DNA from: Clostridiales bacterium
GTDB taxonomy: Bacteria > Bacillota > Clostridia > Christensenellales > UBA3700
Direction of reading: 5' to 3'
NCBI GenBank assembly: GCA_014799575.1
Contig: JAAVHS010000018.1
Span: 35,148-69,795, forward strand
DNA length: 34,648 bases
Position numbers and translations under genes: made by a program. Below the pieces are notes generated by a model, which searched no databases, was not told the origin of the DNA, and saw only the letters and a list, made by a program, of their open reading frames with translations. This document shows, in pieces, positions 26,767 to 34,648 of the stretch (its first letter is position 1; each line of letters opens with the position of its first letter).

Positions 26767-28224
26767 ATGATTAAGGCAGTAACTTATCAAGGCAATAGCG
26801 CTTTCAAGGCTAATCTATACGCATTGGAAATCAAAAGCCGATTTATCGACCAAAATCACGCCGACGGTTACTACACAAATTACGGCTCGGAACTCGACGC
26901 GCAAATAGTAGGTAATCAAATACAAATCGAGACGGGCGCTTTTGTAGTGCAAGGACGTATGAACGAAGTCGTATCAGCAGAAATTATATCGCCACAAATG
27001 ATTGACGACTATGTGGGATATATCGTTGCTCGTATTGAAACGTACCACGCAGAAGACGCGGATAATTGTTCTTTCAAAGCATACGTCAATACTGCGCTGA
27101 GTGAAATTCAGTTGCAACAAGACGACGTTTACGCTATGGACGCGGACGATTCTAACAAAGTTTATGAATTGCCGATATACTCGTTTGCAATCAAAAACGG
27201 AGCAATAACTGAATTGGTAAAACTTATTCAACCCGTTGCCGATTATGCTCGTATGATTGCCGAATACAATCAAAAAGTTGACGAGATATTAGAGGAATTC
27301 GTGCAAGGTGTCAATCAAAAACTTAAAGAGTTTGGACAACAACTAGAAGACGGGGGAACTAGTATCAAGGTTGACGGCGAACTCAAAAAGCAAATAAATT
27401 TTACTGACGACCCACAAAAACTAATTGATAGTAAAGTCAGCAAAAATGGCGACGATTTGAAGGGCGCATATAAATTTTACAATGCTAATGGTGTTAAGTA
27501 TGCGGAGATAAATACTTATAATAATCACGCTTTTGTGACTTTGTTTAATAACAATGGTGTACCTTATCTGCACTTTGATGCAACAACGTTGAATATAACA
27601 AGCGGTCTTCCACAAGCAGGTGGACAAAAACTTGGCGCAGGTGCTATGGTTTTGTCGAAAAATGGTATAGCCTTTACTAATCCCGGTACAAAAGACGATG
27701 CCGGTTGGGTGCGTGTGTTAGGTAGTTCTGAAACTGATACTGTACTAGAAATTGCTACGGGCGATGACGGAGGCGATGGCGAGGCGATAGTAGCGCGACA
27801 GTACAATACTGATAATGAGGTAAAGCGTCAACTCACTTTGCTAGAAAAAAGTAGCGAAGCGGGCAACTATAAAATATTTAAGGTTGATCCGTCAAAACTT
27901 TACCCGAAGACTGAAAACGGTTGGACGATAGGCGGTAAAGATTTAGTTCCCGATGGAGAGGGAATATATTTAGTTAGTATGGCAACATCCCAAACATTTG
28001 TTATCCCGGGTATTATGATTATTGGTAAGATATCCTCAGCAAGTTCAACCTTAGCAGGCGCAGCGATATTATGTAGTGTACAGACTAGTTCATATCCAAT
28101 ATTTCTGAAAGTTCGAAGTGGTAATACAACAGGAAGTACTATATGGACGGCTCAAGAGGTAACTTCAAGTAATACGATACAGTCTTATTATATTGCACAA
28201 GTTGCCTACAAAAAAATTTTATAA
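26767..28224 (+). CDS. Baseplate/tail fibre, likely receptor-binding protein
   Basis: 485 aa; conserved-looking N-terminus and coiled middle, C-terminal Ser/Thr/Gly-rich module. Confidence 0.7.
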   Translation: MIKAVTYQGNSAFKANLYALEIKSRFIDQNHADGYYTNYGSELDAQIVGNQIQIETGAFVVQGRMNEVVSAEIISPQMIDDYVGYIVARIETYHAEDADNCSFKAYVNTALSEIQLQQDDVYAMDADDSNKVYELPIYSFAIKNGAITELVKLIQPVADYARMIAEYNQKVDEILEEFVQGVNQKLKEFGQQLEDGGTSIKVDGELKKQINFTDDPQKLIDSKVSKNGDDLKGAYKFYNANGVKYAEINTYNNHAFVTLFNNNGVPYLHFDATTLNITSGLPQAGGQKLGAGAMVLSKNGIAFTNPGTKDDAGWVRVLGSSETDTVLEIATGDDGGDGEAIVARQYNTDNEVKRQLTLLEKSSEAGNYKIFKVDPSKLYPKTENGWTIGGKDLVPDGEGIYLVSMATSQTFVIPGIMIIGKISSASSTLAGAAILCSVQTSSYPIFLKVRSGNTTGSTIWTAQEVTSSNTIQSYYIAQVAYKKIL

Positions 28225-28236
28225 GAGGTAATAACA

Positions 28237-28599
28237 ATGGGATATTGGAATAGAAAAAGAAATGGTTTTACTCCTGAAAGGAGCAAGGACACGAGCGCAA
28301 CAAATTATACGACTGAACAAATCAATGCTATGTATGCAAAAGGCGACGTAGTCACAGGCGAAGACGGCGAGCCTATGGTCGTACCTAGACCCGAGTTGAC
28401 CGGAGAAGAAAAGCAAGCGCAGTACGAAAGCAAGGTGGATAGCCTTATTCGAGAGCGTTACACTCTCTCGCAAGAGTTGTCAATACTTCGTCAGCAAGAA
28501 AGTAAGAGCGAAGAATATCAAGCATATTTTGACTATTGTGAAGAGTGCAAAGCAAAGGCAAAAATAGAATTGCAAGGCGGTATCAAGAATGGAATTTAG
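28237..28599 (+). CDS. Hypothetical phage protein
   Basis: 120-aa ORF after the fibre gene, with RBS. Confidence 0.65.
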   Translation: MGYWNRKRNGFTPERSKDTSATNYTTEQINAMYAKGDVVTGEDGEPMVVPRPELTGEEKQAQYESKVDSLIRERYTLSQELSILRQQESKSEEYQAYFDYCEECKAKAKIELQGGIKNGI

Positions 28600-29014
28600 A
28601 AAAGATTTGCAAGCGATTTTAGAAGACTTGAACGCTCAAAAATTAAAAACCGAGCAAGAGAATGACGATACTGTCACTAATGTTGAAGTTAAAGTGACGG
28701 CAGATGTAGAAGAAAACTTGGAACAAGTAGAGATTGAAACAAACGAAACACACGCGTCACAAGAAAGCCAATCCGACGACCAAAGCGCAGAATCAAAAGA
28801 CGCGCAAGCAAATGCCGACTCTTCTAAAAACAAAGAAGAGTATTTGCATTTATTTGCGATTCTAAGCGTCCCGACGACTAATTTGTCTAATCGTATAAAG
28901 GCACTGAAAAAGATTGTTAAAAGTAGCGCGGTGACAGTTGGAATTGTGCTTTTATTGGCTATCTGCGGAGGCATAACATACGCAATATTGCGAGCGTGTG
29001 GATTATTCGGTTAA
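28589..29014 (+). CDS. Single-TM C-terminally anchored protein, holin-like candidate
   Basis: C-terminal hydrophobic segment SAVTVGIVLLLAICGGITYAILRACGLFG. Confidence 0.55.
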   Translation: MEFRKDLQAILEDLNAQKLKTEQENDDTVTNVEVKVTADVEENLEQVEIETNETHASQESQSDDQSAESKDAQANADSSKNKEEYLHLFAILSVPTTNLSNRIKALKKIVKSSAVTVGIVLLLAICGGITYAILRACGLFG

Positions 29015-29063
29015 AGGCGGACAACCGCATTTGACATAAAAATCTATAAGGAGGTAAAAGACT

Positions 29064-29405
29064 ATGTTGGAAGAAAAGAAAATTGTTATCGTATCCGACG
29101 AAAACGACGTTGTCACATTTGACGACATCACTATCAAGCACGATACTATAAATCGTGTCGAAGTTGCAGAAGTCAAAAAAGAACTCGAGCAACTTGAAAA
29201 CGAGAAAATCGAACTTGATAACCGTATTGTCTCACTTAAAGCAAAGTTGATGTATGCGGACAAGATTATCGCGATTGCAGACGAAAATAAAGCAAGCGAA
29301 TCCACTCCAAAGAACGTCAACGCAACCGTGTCCGAGGGCGAGGCGAGTATACTTGCCGACGCCATTGCCAACGACAAACCCGTCGCAAGCGACGACCTTG
29401 TCTAA
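29064..29405 (+). CDS. Hypothetical coiled-coil protein
   Basis: 113 aa with RBS AAGGAGG; EVKKELEQLENEKIELDNRIVSLKAK. Confidence 0.6.
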   Translation: MLEEKKIVIVSDENDVVTFDDITIKHDTINRVEVAEVKKELEQLENEKIELDNRIVSLKAKLMYADKIIAIADENKASESTPKNVNATVSEGEASILADAIANDKPVASDDLV

Positions 29406-29418
29406 GGAGGTGGTAAAT

Positions 29419-30273
29419 ATGGAAAACACGGAAAAGCAAGTTATCGAATGGGCGATTGAAAAAATAAACTCATACGATAGCGAAAAGAAATTGTATAATT
29501 TGTCGGCGGTAGTTCTATCAGTCCTTGACGTGGTATGTGGGATAATTGCGATATTTTATACTTCTATGATTGTGACGTCAGTCATAGCATCAATAATTTG
29601 TGGTACAATATGGGGCGGACGGCTGATTCAACTTATTAAGGCGGAGCGACTCGCAAAGGCTTTGAAAGTTTTGTCAACTGCAAGTATCACATATATATCC
29701 GTCCGAAAGAAGAGGAGCGAATATATGAACAAATTCAAGGATAATTTGAAAAACAATCCACTCACTATTGTGTTTGCGCTCATCGGCGCAGGCGTTATAG
29801 GATTTGCTACATATAAACTCGCTCAACTCTATTTTGTCGCACTGCCGAAATGGACTTACATTTTGTTTGCAATCATAATGGCGATACTTACCATTATTTT
29901 AGTTGTGTTGCTTGGTTGGGATAATCTCAAATCGGCAATACTGAGGAGCGCAAAAAAGACATTAAGCGAAGACGGTTATAATACGCTCGTTGAATATGTC
30001 AACGCTCTCAAAGCAAAAGAAGATGAGCAAGCCGAAATTCAAGCAAAGAAAGTAGCACACGACAAAGAAGTTGAGCAGGCAAGGCAAATTATCGCCGACC
30101 ACGAAAAGCGCAACGAAGAGTATCAAAAGGCACTCGAATTATTGAAAGCGCAGTCGTCCGACGTTCCGCAGGACAAGCAAGAAGTTGTTTTGACCGATAG
30201 CGGACAAGCGACGGCAGACGTAGCAAAACCCGAAGAGCCGAGCATATTATCTGATATGAAGAATATTTTATAA
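29419..30273 (+). CDS. Multi-TM membrane protein, possible holin
   Basis: About four hydrophobic segments and a charged C-tail; ATG 29419 with RBS AAGGAGGTGG. Confidence 0.6.
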   Translation: MENTEKQVIEWAIEKINSYDSEKKLYNLSAVVLSVLDVVCGIIAIFYTSMIVTSVIASIICGTIWGGRLIQLIKAERLAKALKVLSTASITYISVRKKRSEYMNKFKDNLKNNPLTIVFALIGAGVIGFATYKLAQLYFVALPKWTYILFAIIMAILTIILVVLLGWDNLKSAILRSAKKTLSEDGYNTLVEYVNALKAKEDEQAEIQAKKVAHDKEVEQARQIIADHEKRNEEYQKALELLKAQSSDVPQDKQEVVLTDSGQATADVAKPEEPSILSDMKNIL

Positions 30274-30301
30274 TAGATAATATAAACAATTTAATATAAT
30301 C

Positions 30302-30332
30302 AAAGCCACAAATTTTTGTGGCTTTTTTATTT
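30302..30332 (+). terminator. Intrinsic terminator of the late operon
   Basis: AAAGCCACAA/TTGTGGCTTTTTT. Confidence 0.85.
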
Positions 30333-30365
30333 GAAAAATTTTTTGAAAAAAATGATAAAAAACCC

Positions 30366-30394
30366 TTGACATATCGTTGGGGGAGTGATATAAT
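30366..30394 (+). promoter_or_regulatory. Perfect-consensus sigma-A promoter
   Basis: TTGACA (30366-30371), 17 nt, TATAAT (30389-30394), after the late terminator. Confidence 0.82.
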
Positions 30395-30429
30395 ATAATT
30401 ACAAAGATAAAGTAAGGGAGGTGATAAAA

Positions 30430-30561
30430 TTGACTGAAATAACAAAAGCCTTGCAAGACTTAGCAAGAGCAATCGAAAATCAAAACGCGGTCGAAAGTGT
30501 CAAGATTACGATAACGCTCAAAAAGCAAAAGCCGAGCAAGGCGACCAAAGACGATAAGTAA
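30430..30561 (+). CDS. Small ORF (43 aa, TTG start)
   Basis: MTEITKALQDLARAIENQNAVESVKITITLKKQKPSKATKDDK; RBS GGGAGGTG; not in the ORF track. Confidence 0.65.
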   Translation: MTEITKALQDLARAIENQNAVESVKITITLKKQKPSKATKDDK

Positions 30562-30659
30562 TCGTCGATAGGCAGAGCGGGCGAGGACATCGCCCCTCGT
30601 AAGTCCTATTATAAATGAACAAATTTAATTTGTCAATATTTTAATTAGGGAGGTACAAA

Positions 30660-30827
30660 ATGACTATCAAAAAAGAAAACAAAATCTATATAGCAAAAGA
30701 AAACAAGACATCTTGGACGCTATCGACTACGATAGGGCAAGTAGACGTATCATATAATGTCCCAAAGGTAGATTGTCCAACTTTTGACGCATTGACGGAG
30801 TACGTAATCGCAAACGATTTATTTTAA
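30660..30827 (+). CDS. Small ORF (55 aa)
   Basis: MTIKKENKIYIAKENKTSWTLSTTIGQVDVSYNVPKVDCPTFDALTEYVIANDLF; RBS GGGAGGT; not in the ORF track. Confidence 0.7.
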   Translation: MTIKKENKIYIAKENKTSWTLSTTIGQVDVSYNVPKVDCPTFDALTEYVIANDLF

Positions 30828-30838
30828 TGAGGTGTTCA

Positions 30839-31033
30839 ATGGCAAGAAGTGAGGCGCAAAAAAAGGCTGATAAAAAATACAGAGAATCCCACAAAGGCGA
30901 TTTTATAAAATGGTCAACGGTCTTTCCGCCCGAAGAGGCAAAGTATATTGATGAAGTAATTAAGCAAAGCGGAATGAACAAAGCCGAGTTTATTCGTTGG
31001 GCAGTCGAAGAGTTAAAGAAAAAGTCCAAATAG
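30839..31033 (+). CDS. Ribbon-helix-helix-like small DNA-binding protein
   Basis: KWSTVFPPEEAKYIDEVIKQSGMNKAEFIRWAVEELKKK; ATG 30839. Confidence 0.65.
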   Translation: MARSEAQKKADKKYRESHKGDFIKWSTVFPPEEAKYIDEVIKQSGMNKAEFIRWAVEELKKKSK

Positions 31034-31197
31034 TTGGACAACGAATGCCATTTATGATATATTTTATTTAGTATTATAGTTGGCAGAAATTGAGTGGTAC
31101 GGCGTGGGTACGCTCAAAGCATTTATTTTGGTTGTTGTTTTTGTTGAATATAGGTTGATTAAATGCCGTTTTTCGGTAGTTAAAAACCTTATTCAAC

Positions 31198-31249
31198 GAC
31201 TCTTAATCATTGGGTCCAGAGTTCGAGTCTCTGAAGGCGCACCAAAAAG
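31198..31249 (+). repeat. attR core with tRNA-Lys 3' remnant
   Basis: 52-bp identical copy of 469-520. Confidence 0.93.
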
Positions 31250-31275
31250 ACAAGTCGAATTCGACTTGTCTTTTT
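31245..31275. terminator. Palindromic terminator, the original host tRNA terminator displaced to attR
   Basis: AAAGACAAGTCGAATTCGACTTGTCTTTTT. Confidence 0.8.
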
Positions 31276-31302
31276 ATTTATTACGCTTAATCTTTGTTAG
31301 TC

Positions 31303-31716
31303 TTACAGTTCAATCTTTTCAACTTTGAAATCGCAGTAATATTCGGCGGTTTTGCACTTGAATTTCAAGACGCAATAATCGGGGTCTGTTACGCCTTGCT
31401 TATAAAATAATTTATCACCAAATCGCCAAATCATATCTTTTGTCGGTTGGTCGGTGCAGACTTCCATTTCTCCGATAATTGAGACGCCCTGATATTTGAA
31501 TTTTCCGCGTTTATAAAAATAAACGCAAGATTTGTTGTTGTCAAGGTATTGTTTGACTTTATTAGACGAAGTATTGGTCGAAAAGTAGATTTCGTTGTTT
31601 TCTATTTTTCTAGGCGCAAGCATAGCTCTGATCACGGGGTAGCCTTGCTCGTTGATTGAAGCGATAAACGCCGTCTTTTGTTCCGATATAAATTCAAAGA
31701 TTTGAGATTTATCCAT
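31303..31716 (-). CDS. Pyridoxamine 5'-phosphate oxidase-family (FMN-binding) protein
   Basis: TAFIASINEQGYPVIRAML...IYFSTNTSSNKVKQYLDNNKSCVYFYKRGKFKYQGVSIIGEMEV. Confidence 0.85.
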   Translation of the reverse strand: MDKSQIFEFISEQKTAFIASINEQGYPVIRAMLAPRKIENNEIYFSTNTSSNKVKQYLDNNKSCVYFYKRGKFKYQGVSIIGEMEVCTDQPTKDMIWRFGDKLFYKQGVTDPDYCVLKFKCKTAEYYCDFKVEKIEL

Positions 31717-31814
31717 AGTATTCCGTTCCTATATTGAATTGATTATATTCTACTACAAATAAATCATTATTTCAATATTTAACGTAAAAATTTCATCTAA
31801 GAATAGCAAACTAA

Positions 31815-31843
31815 TTGACACTCGCTATAAATAATGATAATAT
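31815..31843 (+). promoter_or_regulatory. Putative promoter of the lipoprotein gene
   Basis: TTGACA (31815-31820), 17 nt, TAATAT (31838-31843). Confidence 0.65.
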
Positions 31844-31872
31844 CAAAGTAATAAATACCAAGGAGAAAAACA

Positions 31873-32355
31873 ATGAAGAAATTTTTGACGAGCATTATAG
31901 TAGTAGTAATGTTGCTTTCAATCGTATGCTGTTGCGTGGCGTGTAATAAGAAAGCGCCGCTCGAACAAGTCGTTGATTGCGTAATCAAGTTGAAAGAAAT
32001 ACTAAACGACGAAACTTTTGAGATCTCCAACGACTGCGGATACCAAAAGTATTATCAAGACGAGGACGGAATTAAACTGAATATCTATATCGCAATTCAG
32101 TTCAAAGTAACCAACGCTTCGGGAGAAGACGTATATGACATCGCATATTTTGTAAACGGCTCTTACGTTGGATTGGATAGCAATTATGACGACGGCACGT
32201 ATGACACTTGGTCGGATTCAAAGAAACTTCAATTTTTAGAGTCTGCAATTATATGTCTGGACGGCTATTATACTGAAGTATTTACAAAAGACGAGGTAAA
32301 TACCGCTCTTGGAGTTGGAACGTCGTCAGAGGATACGGCTACGGCGGCTGCTTAA
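31873..32355 (+). CDS. Putative lipoprotein
   Basis: Signal MKKFLTSIIVVVMLLSIVCCCVACNKK with a lipobox-like Cys. Confidence 0.75.
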   Translation: MKKFLTSIIVVVMLLSIVCCCVACNKKAPLEQVVDCVIKLKEILNDETFEISNDCGYQKYYQDEDGIKLNIYIAIQFKVTNASGEDVYDIAYFVNGSYVGLDSNYDDGTYDTWSDSKKLQFLESAIICLDGYYTEVFTKDEVNTALGVGTSSEDTATAAA

Positions 32356-32389
32356 TAGCAGAAATTAATAGCAAAAACAAATAATTCGT

Positions 32390-32418
32390 TTGACAAAAAA
32401 ATCAAATTTTGATAAAAT
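32390..32418 (+). promoter_or_regulatory. Putative promoter of the MATE-kinase gene
   Basis: TTGACA (32390-32395), 17 nt, TAAAAT (32413-32418). Confidence 0.65.
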
Positions 32419-32437
32419 AATCAACGTTGAACAGCTC

Positions 32438-32475
32438 AAAGAGCGTAGAATTTCGACAGTTCTACGCTCTTTTAT
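32438..32475 (+). terminator. Strong terminator hairpin inside the 5' leader
   Basis: AAAGAGCGTAGAA-TTTCGACAG-TTCTACGCTCTTTT, downstream of the promoter and upstream of the RBS. Confidence 0.75.
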
Positions 32476-32544
32476 TATGTGTTCTTCGTAGGTTTCACGC
32501 GTTCTTTACTCCGACAAAGACGAAGTTCTTATCGGAGGTTTTTT

Positions 32545-34599
32545 ATGTCAGAATCAGCACAAAACAATTTTTTAGGCGTTGAAAAAGTCGGCAAACTAAT
32601 GAAAATGTTCGCCATTCCTTGCGTATTGAGTTTGATTATTCAATCTCTTTACAATTTGGTCGACCAAATTTATATCGGTCACTGCGACACGTTGGGCGCG
32701 GCGGGTAATGCGGCGACGGGTATAGTATATCCGCTTACGGTAATTGCGCTCGGTATCGGTCTATGGATAGGCGACGGTTGCGCGGCTTGTCTTAGTCTTA
32801 ATCAAGGGCAGGGCAACACAAAGGGCGCGGCAAAGAGCGTCGGCACTGCGTTGTTCTACGGCACTGCTGCAAGTATTGTTTTAATGATAATATGTTTTTG
32901 CTTGAAGGACAAAATCTTGGTAGCAATTGGCGCGCAAGGCGTTATATTGGATATGTCAAGCGAATACGCCAACTTCATTATCGGCGGATTTTTGTTCTTT
33001 ACTTTGGCATGCGTACTCAATCCGATAGTCCGCGCGGACGGCAGTCCAAAATTCGCAATGCTTGCAATGGCGATTGGCGCAATAATCAATATCGCGCTTG
33101 ACCCGTTGTTTATATTCGGTTTCAAAATGGGAATGACGGGCGCGGCTTTGGCGACCTTCCTCGGACAGTTGATTACTTTCGTATTGCACGTAGCGTATCT
33201 TTTCAAGACAAAGACGTTCAAGTTGAAGTTGAAAGACTTAATTCCGTCAAAAGCGATTGCAAGTATTCTCAAATTCGGAATATCGTCGCTCTTGACCCAA
33301 CTTGCGATTGTAATAATTTCTATCGTCAACAATATACTTTTGTTCAAGTTCAGCGCAAGCAGCGGTTACGATACGGCAATCACGCAAGGCGTTATCACTT
33401 TGGCGTTCAAAGTATTCGGTATCGTCGTTTCCGTCGCTATCGGTATCGCTTCGGGCGCGCAACCAGTCATTGGTTACAATTACGGGGCAAAGAAGTACGA
33501 CCGCGTAAAGAAGGCGCTGCTCTATATGATGATTGCGACAGTGGTCGTCGGCGCGATTGCGACGTTGATATTCGAAGCGTGTCCGCAAGTATTCTTGTAT
33601 ATCTTCGGCAACGGCGGAGAAGGAGTAGACCCCGTGGTGTATAAGGAATTCACTTTCTTGACGTTCAGAATATATCTCGGATTTATTCTCTTTACTTGCG
33701 TAATCAAGAATTTGGCAATATTCTTTCAAGCGATTGGCTCGCCAATCAAGGCTACTTTAATAACAATGACGAGAGACGTAATAGTTCTTGTTCCACTATC
33801 AATAATAATGGTGAACGCGGGCGGTATTAGCGCACTTTTGTGGTCTGCGCCTATATCCGACGCAGTAGCGTTTGTATTGGCTCTCGGATTGACGTTGAAC
33901 GTCCTTGCAACAATTAGCAAGAAAGAAAAAGAAGTCGCTCAAATTTCAGATACGGCGGAAATTAAAGAAGCCAAGCAAGGCATTATCGTGACCATTGCAA
34001 GACAGCACGGAGCATCTGGTAGAGAGATAGGAAAGTTGCTCGCCGAGAAACTTGGCGCGCCTTACTACAACAAAGACTTGACGTTGCTCACCGCGCAAGA
34101 GAGCGGTCTTTCGAGAGAGTACGTTCGCGACGTAGAAGACGGCAAATTGCAAAAGATTGAAACTTTGTATATCGGTCTTGACCCGACCGACCAAGCAAGA
34201 CAAGCGCAAGAAAAAGTGTTGAAGGCTATTGCCCAAAAGGGTAGTTGTGTAATTGTCGGCAGAGCGGCGGATAAAGTTCTCGAGGAATATAAACCTTTAA
34301 GATTGTTTATTCACGCGCCGTTGGAGTATCGCATAGAGCGCATTATGCAAAAGTACGGCGACAGCAAAGAAAGCGCGGCGGATTTTATAGCCAAGTCGGA
34401 TAAGCGCAGAGCCAACTATTATCAACTTATCACAGGCGAGAAGTGGGGAGATTTCAACAACTACGATTTAGCGGTAGACAGTTCTATCGGCGTGGAGAGC
34501 GCAGTCGACGTAATCCTTGAATATATCAAGTCTACTCAAAAAGAAACGGAGCAAGTCACTTCTGCTGACTTTGCAAGCGAAGCCGTTGAAAAAGCGTAG
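32545..34599 (+). CDS. MATE-family transporter fused to a cytidylate-kinase-like domain
   Basis: N-terminus MKMFAIPCVLSLIIQSLYNLVDQIYIGH and multiple TMs; C-terminus IVTIARQHGASGREIGKLLAEKLGAPYYNKDLL-like and CVIVGRAADKVL; ATG 32545 with RBS GGAGG. Confidence 0.9.
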   Translation: MSESAQNNFLGVEKVGKLMKMFAIPCVLSLIIQSLYNLVDQIYIGHCDTLGAAGNAATGIVYPLTVIALGIGLWIGDGCAACLSLNQGQGNTKGAAKSVGTALFYGTAASIVLMIICFCLKDKILVAIGAQGVILDMSSEYANFIIGGFLFFTLACVLNPIVRADGSPKFAMLAMAIGAIINIALDPLFIFGFKMGMTGAALATFLGQLITFVLHVAYLFKTKTFKLKLKDLIPSKAIASILKFGISSLLTQLAIVIISIVNNILLFKFSASSGYDTAITQGVITLAFKVFGIVVSVAIGIASGAQPVIGYNYGAKKYDRVKKALLYMMIATVVVGAIATLIFEACPQVFLYIFGNGGEGVDPVVYKEFTFLTFRIYLGFILFTCVIKNLAIFFQAIGSPIKATLITMTRDVIVLVPLSIIMVNAGGISALLWSAPISDAVAFVLALGLTLNVLATISKKEKEVAQISDTAEIKEAKQGIIVTIARQHGASGREIGKLLAEKLGAPYYNKDLTLLTAQESGLSREYVRDVEDGKLQKIETLYIGLDPTDQARQAQEKVLKAIAQKGSCVIVGRAADKVLEEYKPLRLFIHAPLEYRIERIMQKYGDSKESAADFIAKSDKRRANYYQLITGEKWGDFNNYDLAVDSSIGVESAVDVILEYIKSTQKETEQVTSADFASEAVEKA

Positions 34600-34648
34600 T
34601 AGCGATATTCAAAATATAAATTGATAAATATAAGAAGAGCGTAGGAAA

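Larger units (their letters stand above)
469..31249. mobile_element. HK97-like siphovirus prophage integrated at tRNA-Lys(CTT)
   Basis: 52-bp att repeats at both ends, integrase next to attL, and full lysogeny/early/packaging/capsid/tail gene order between them. Confidence 0.95.

Noticed and set aside
30839-31033. Toxin-antitoxin system based on the RHH protein
   Set aside because: No recognisable toxin partner adjacent; kept only as a small regulator.
31080-31328. 82-aa ORF spanning attR
   Set aside because: Runs through the tRNA remnant and terminator; no coding signature.

Overview
The window holds a complete HK97-like siphovirus prophage of about 30.8 kb (approx. 469-31249). It is integrated into the last gene, tRNA-Lys(CTT), of a five-tRNA cluster in what looks like a low-GC Firmicutes/Clostridia-type host. 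A 52-bp direct repeat (469-520 and 31198-31249), covering the tRNA 3' half, marks attL and attR. Layout from left to right: (i) tyrosine integrase, a membrane HIRAN-like protein and an XRE repressor, all on the minus strand; (ii) a divergent promoter/operator region and a Cro-like gene missing from the ORF track (GTG start); (iii) an early module rich in DNA/nucleotide-modification genes (C5-MTase with a repeat domain, PP-loop PAPS-reductase-like protein, ASCH-like protein, DUF1599-like protein, N6-adenine-type MTase); (iv) a HUH rolling-circle-type initiator next to tandem hairpins; (v) HNH/P-loop fusion, terminase, portal, protease, capsid, tail, tape measure, Dit/Tal and fibre genes; (vi) small membrane proteins; (vii) a small-ORF cassette with its own promoter beside attR. 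Host flank: a PNPOx-family protein, a lipoprotein, and a MATE transporter fused to a cytidylate-kinase-like domain. The most notable observations are: an 11-G tract that puts the beta-class DNA MTase exactly one base out of frame (candidate phase-variable methyltransferase); a strongly over-represented and fully strand-polarised octamer, GACGGCAG (22 on the + strand, 0 on the - strand by eye), a candidate Chi/KOPS-like polar motif; a consensus promoter plus structured, terminator-like RNA between terminase and portal; a putative RCR origin; a clear -1 frameshift site in the tail chaperone; and reconstruction of the tRNA terminator by the att core. All calls come from reading the sequence; no database search was run.
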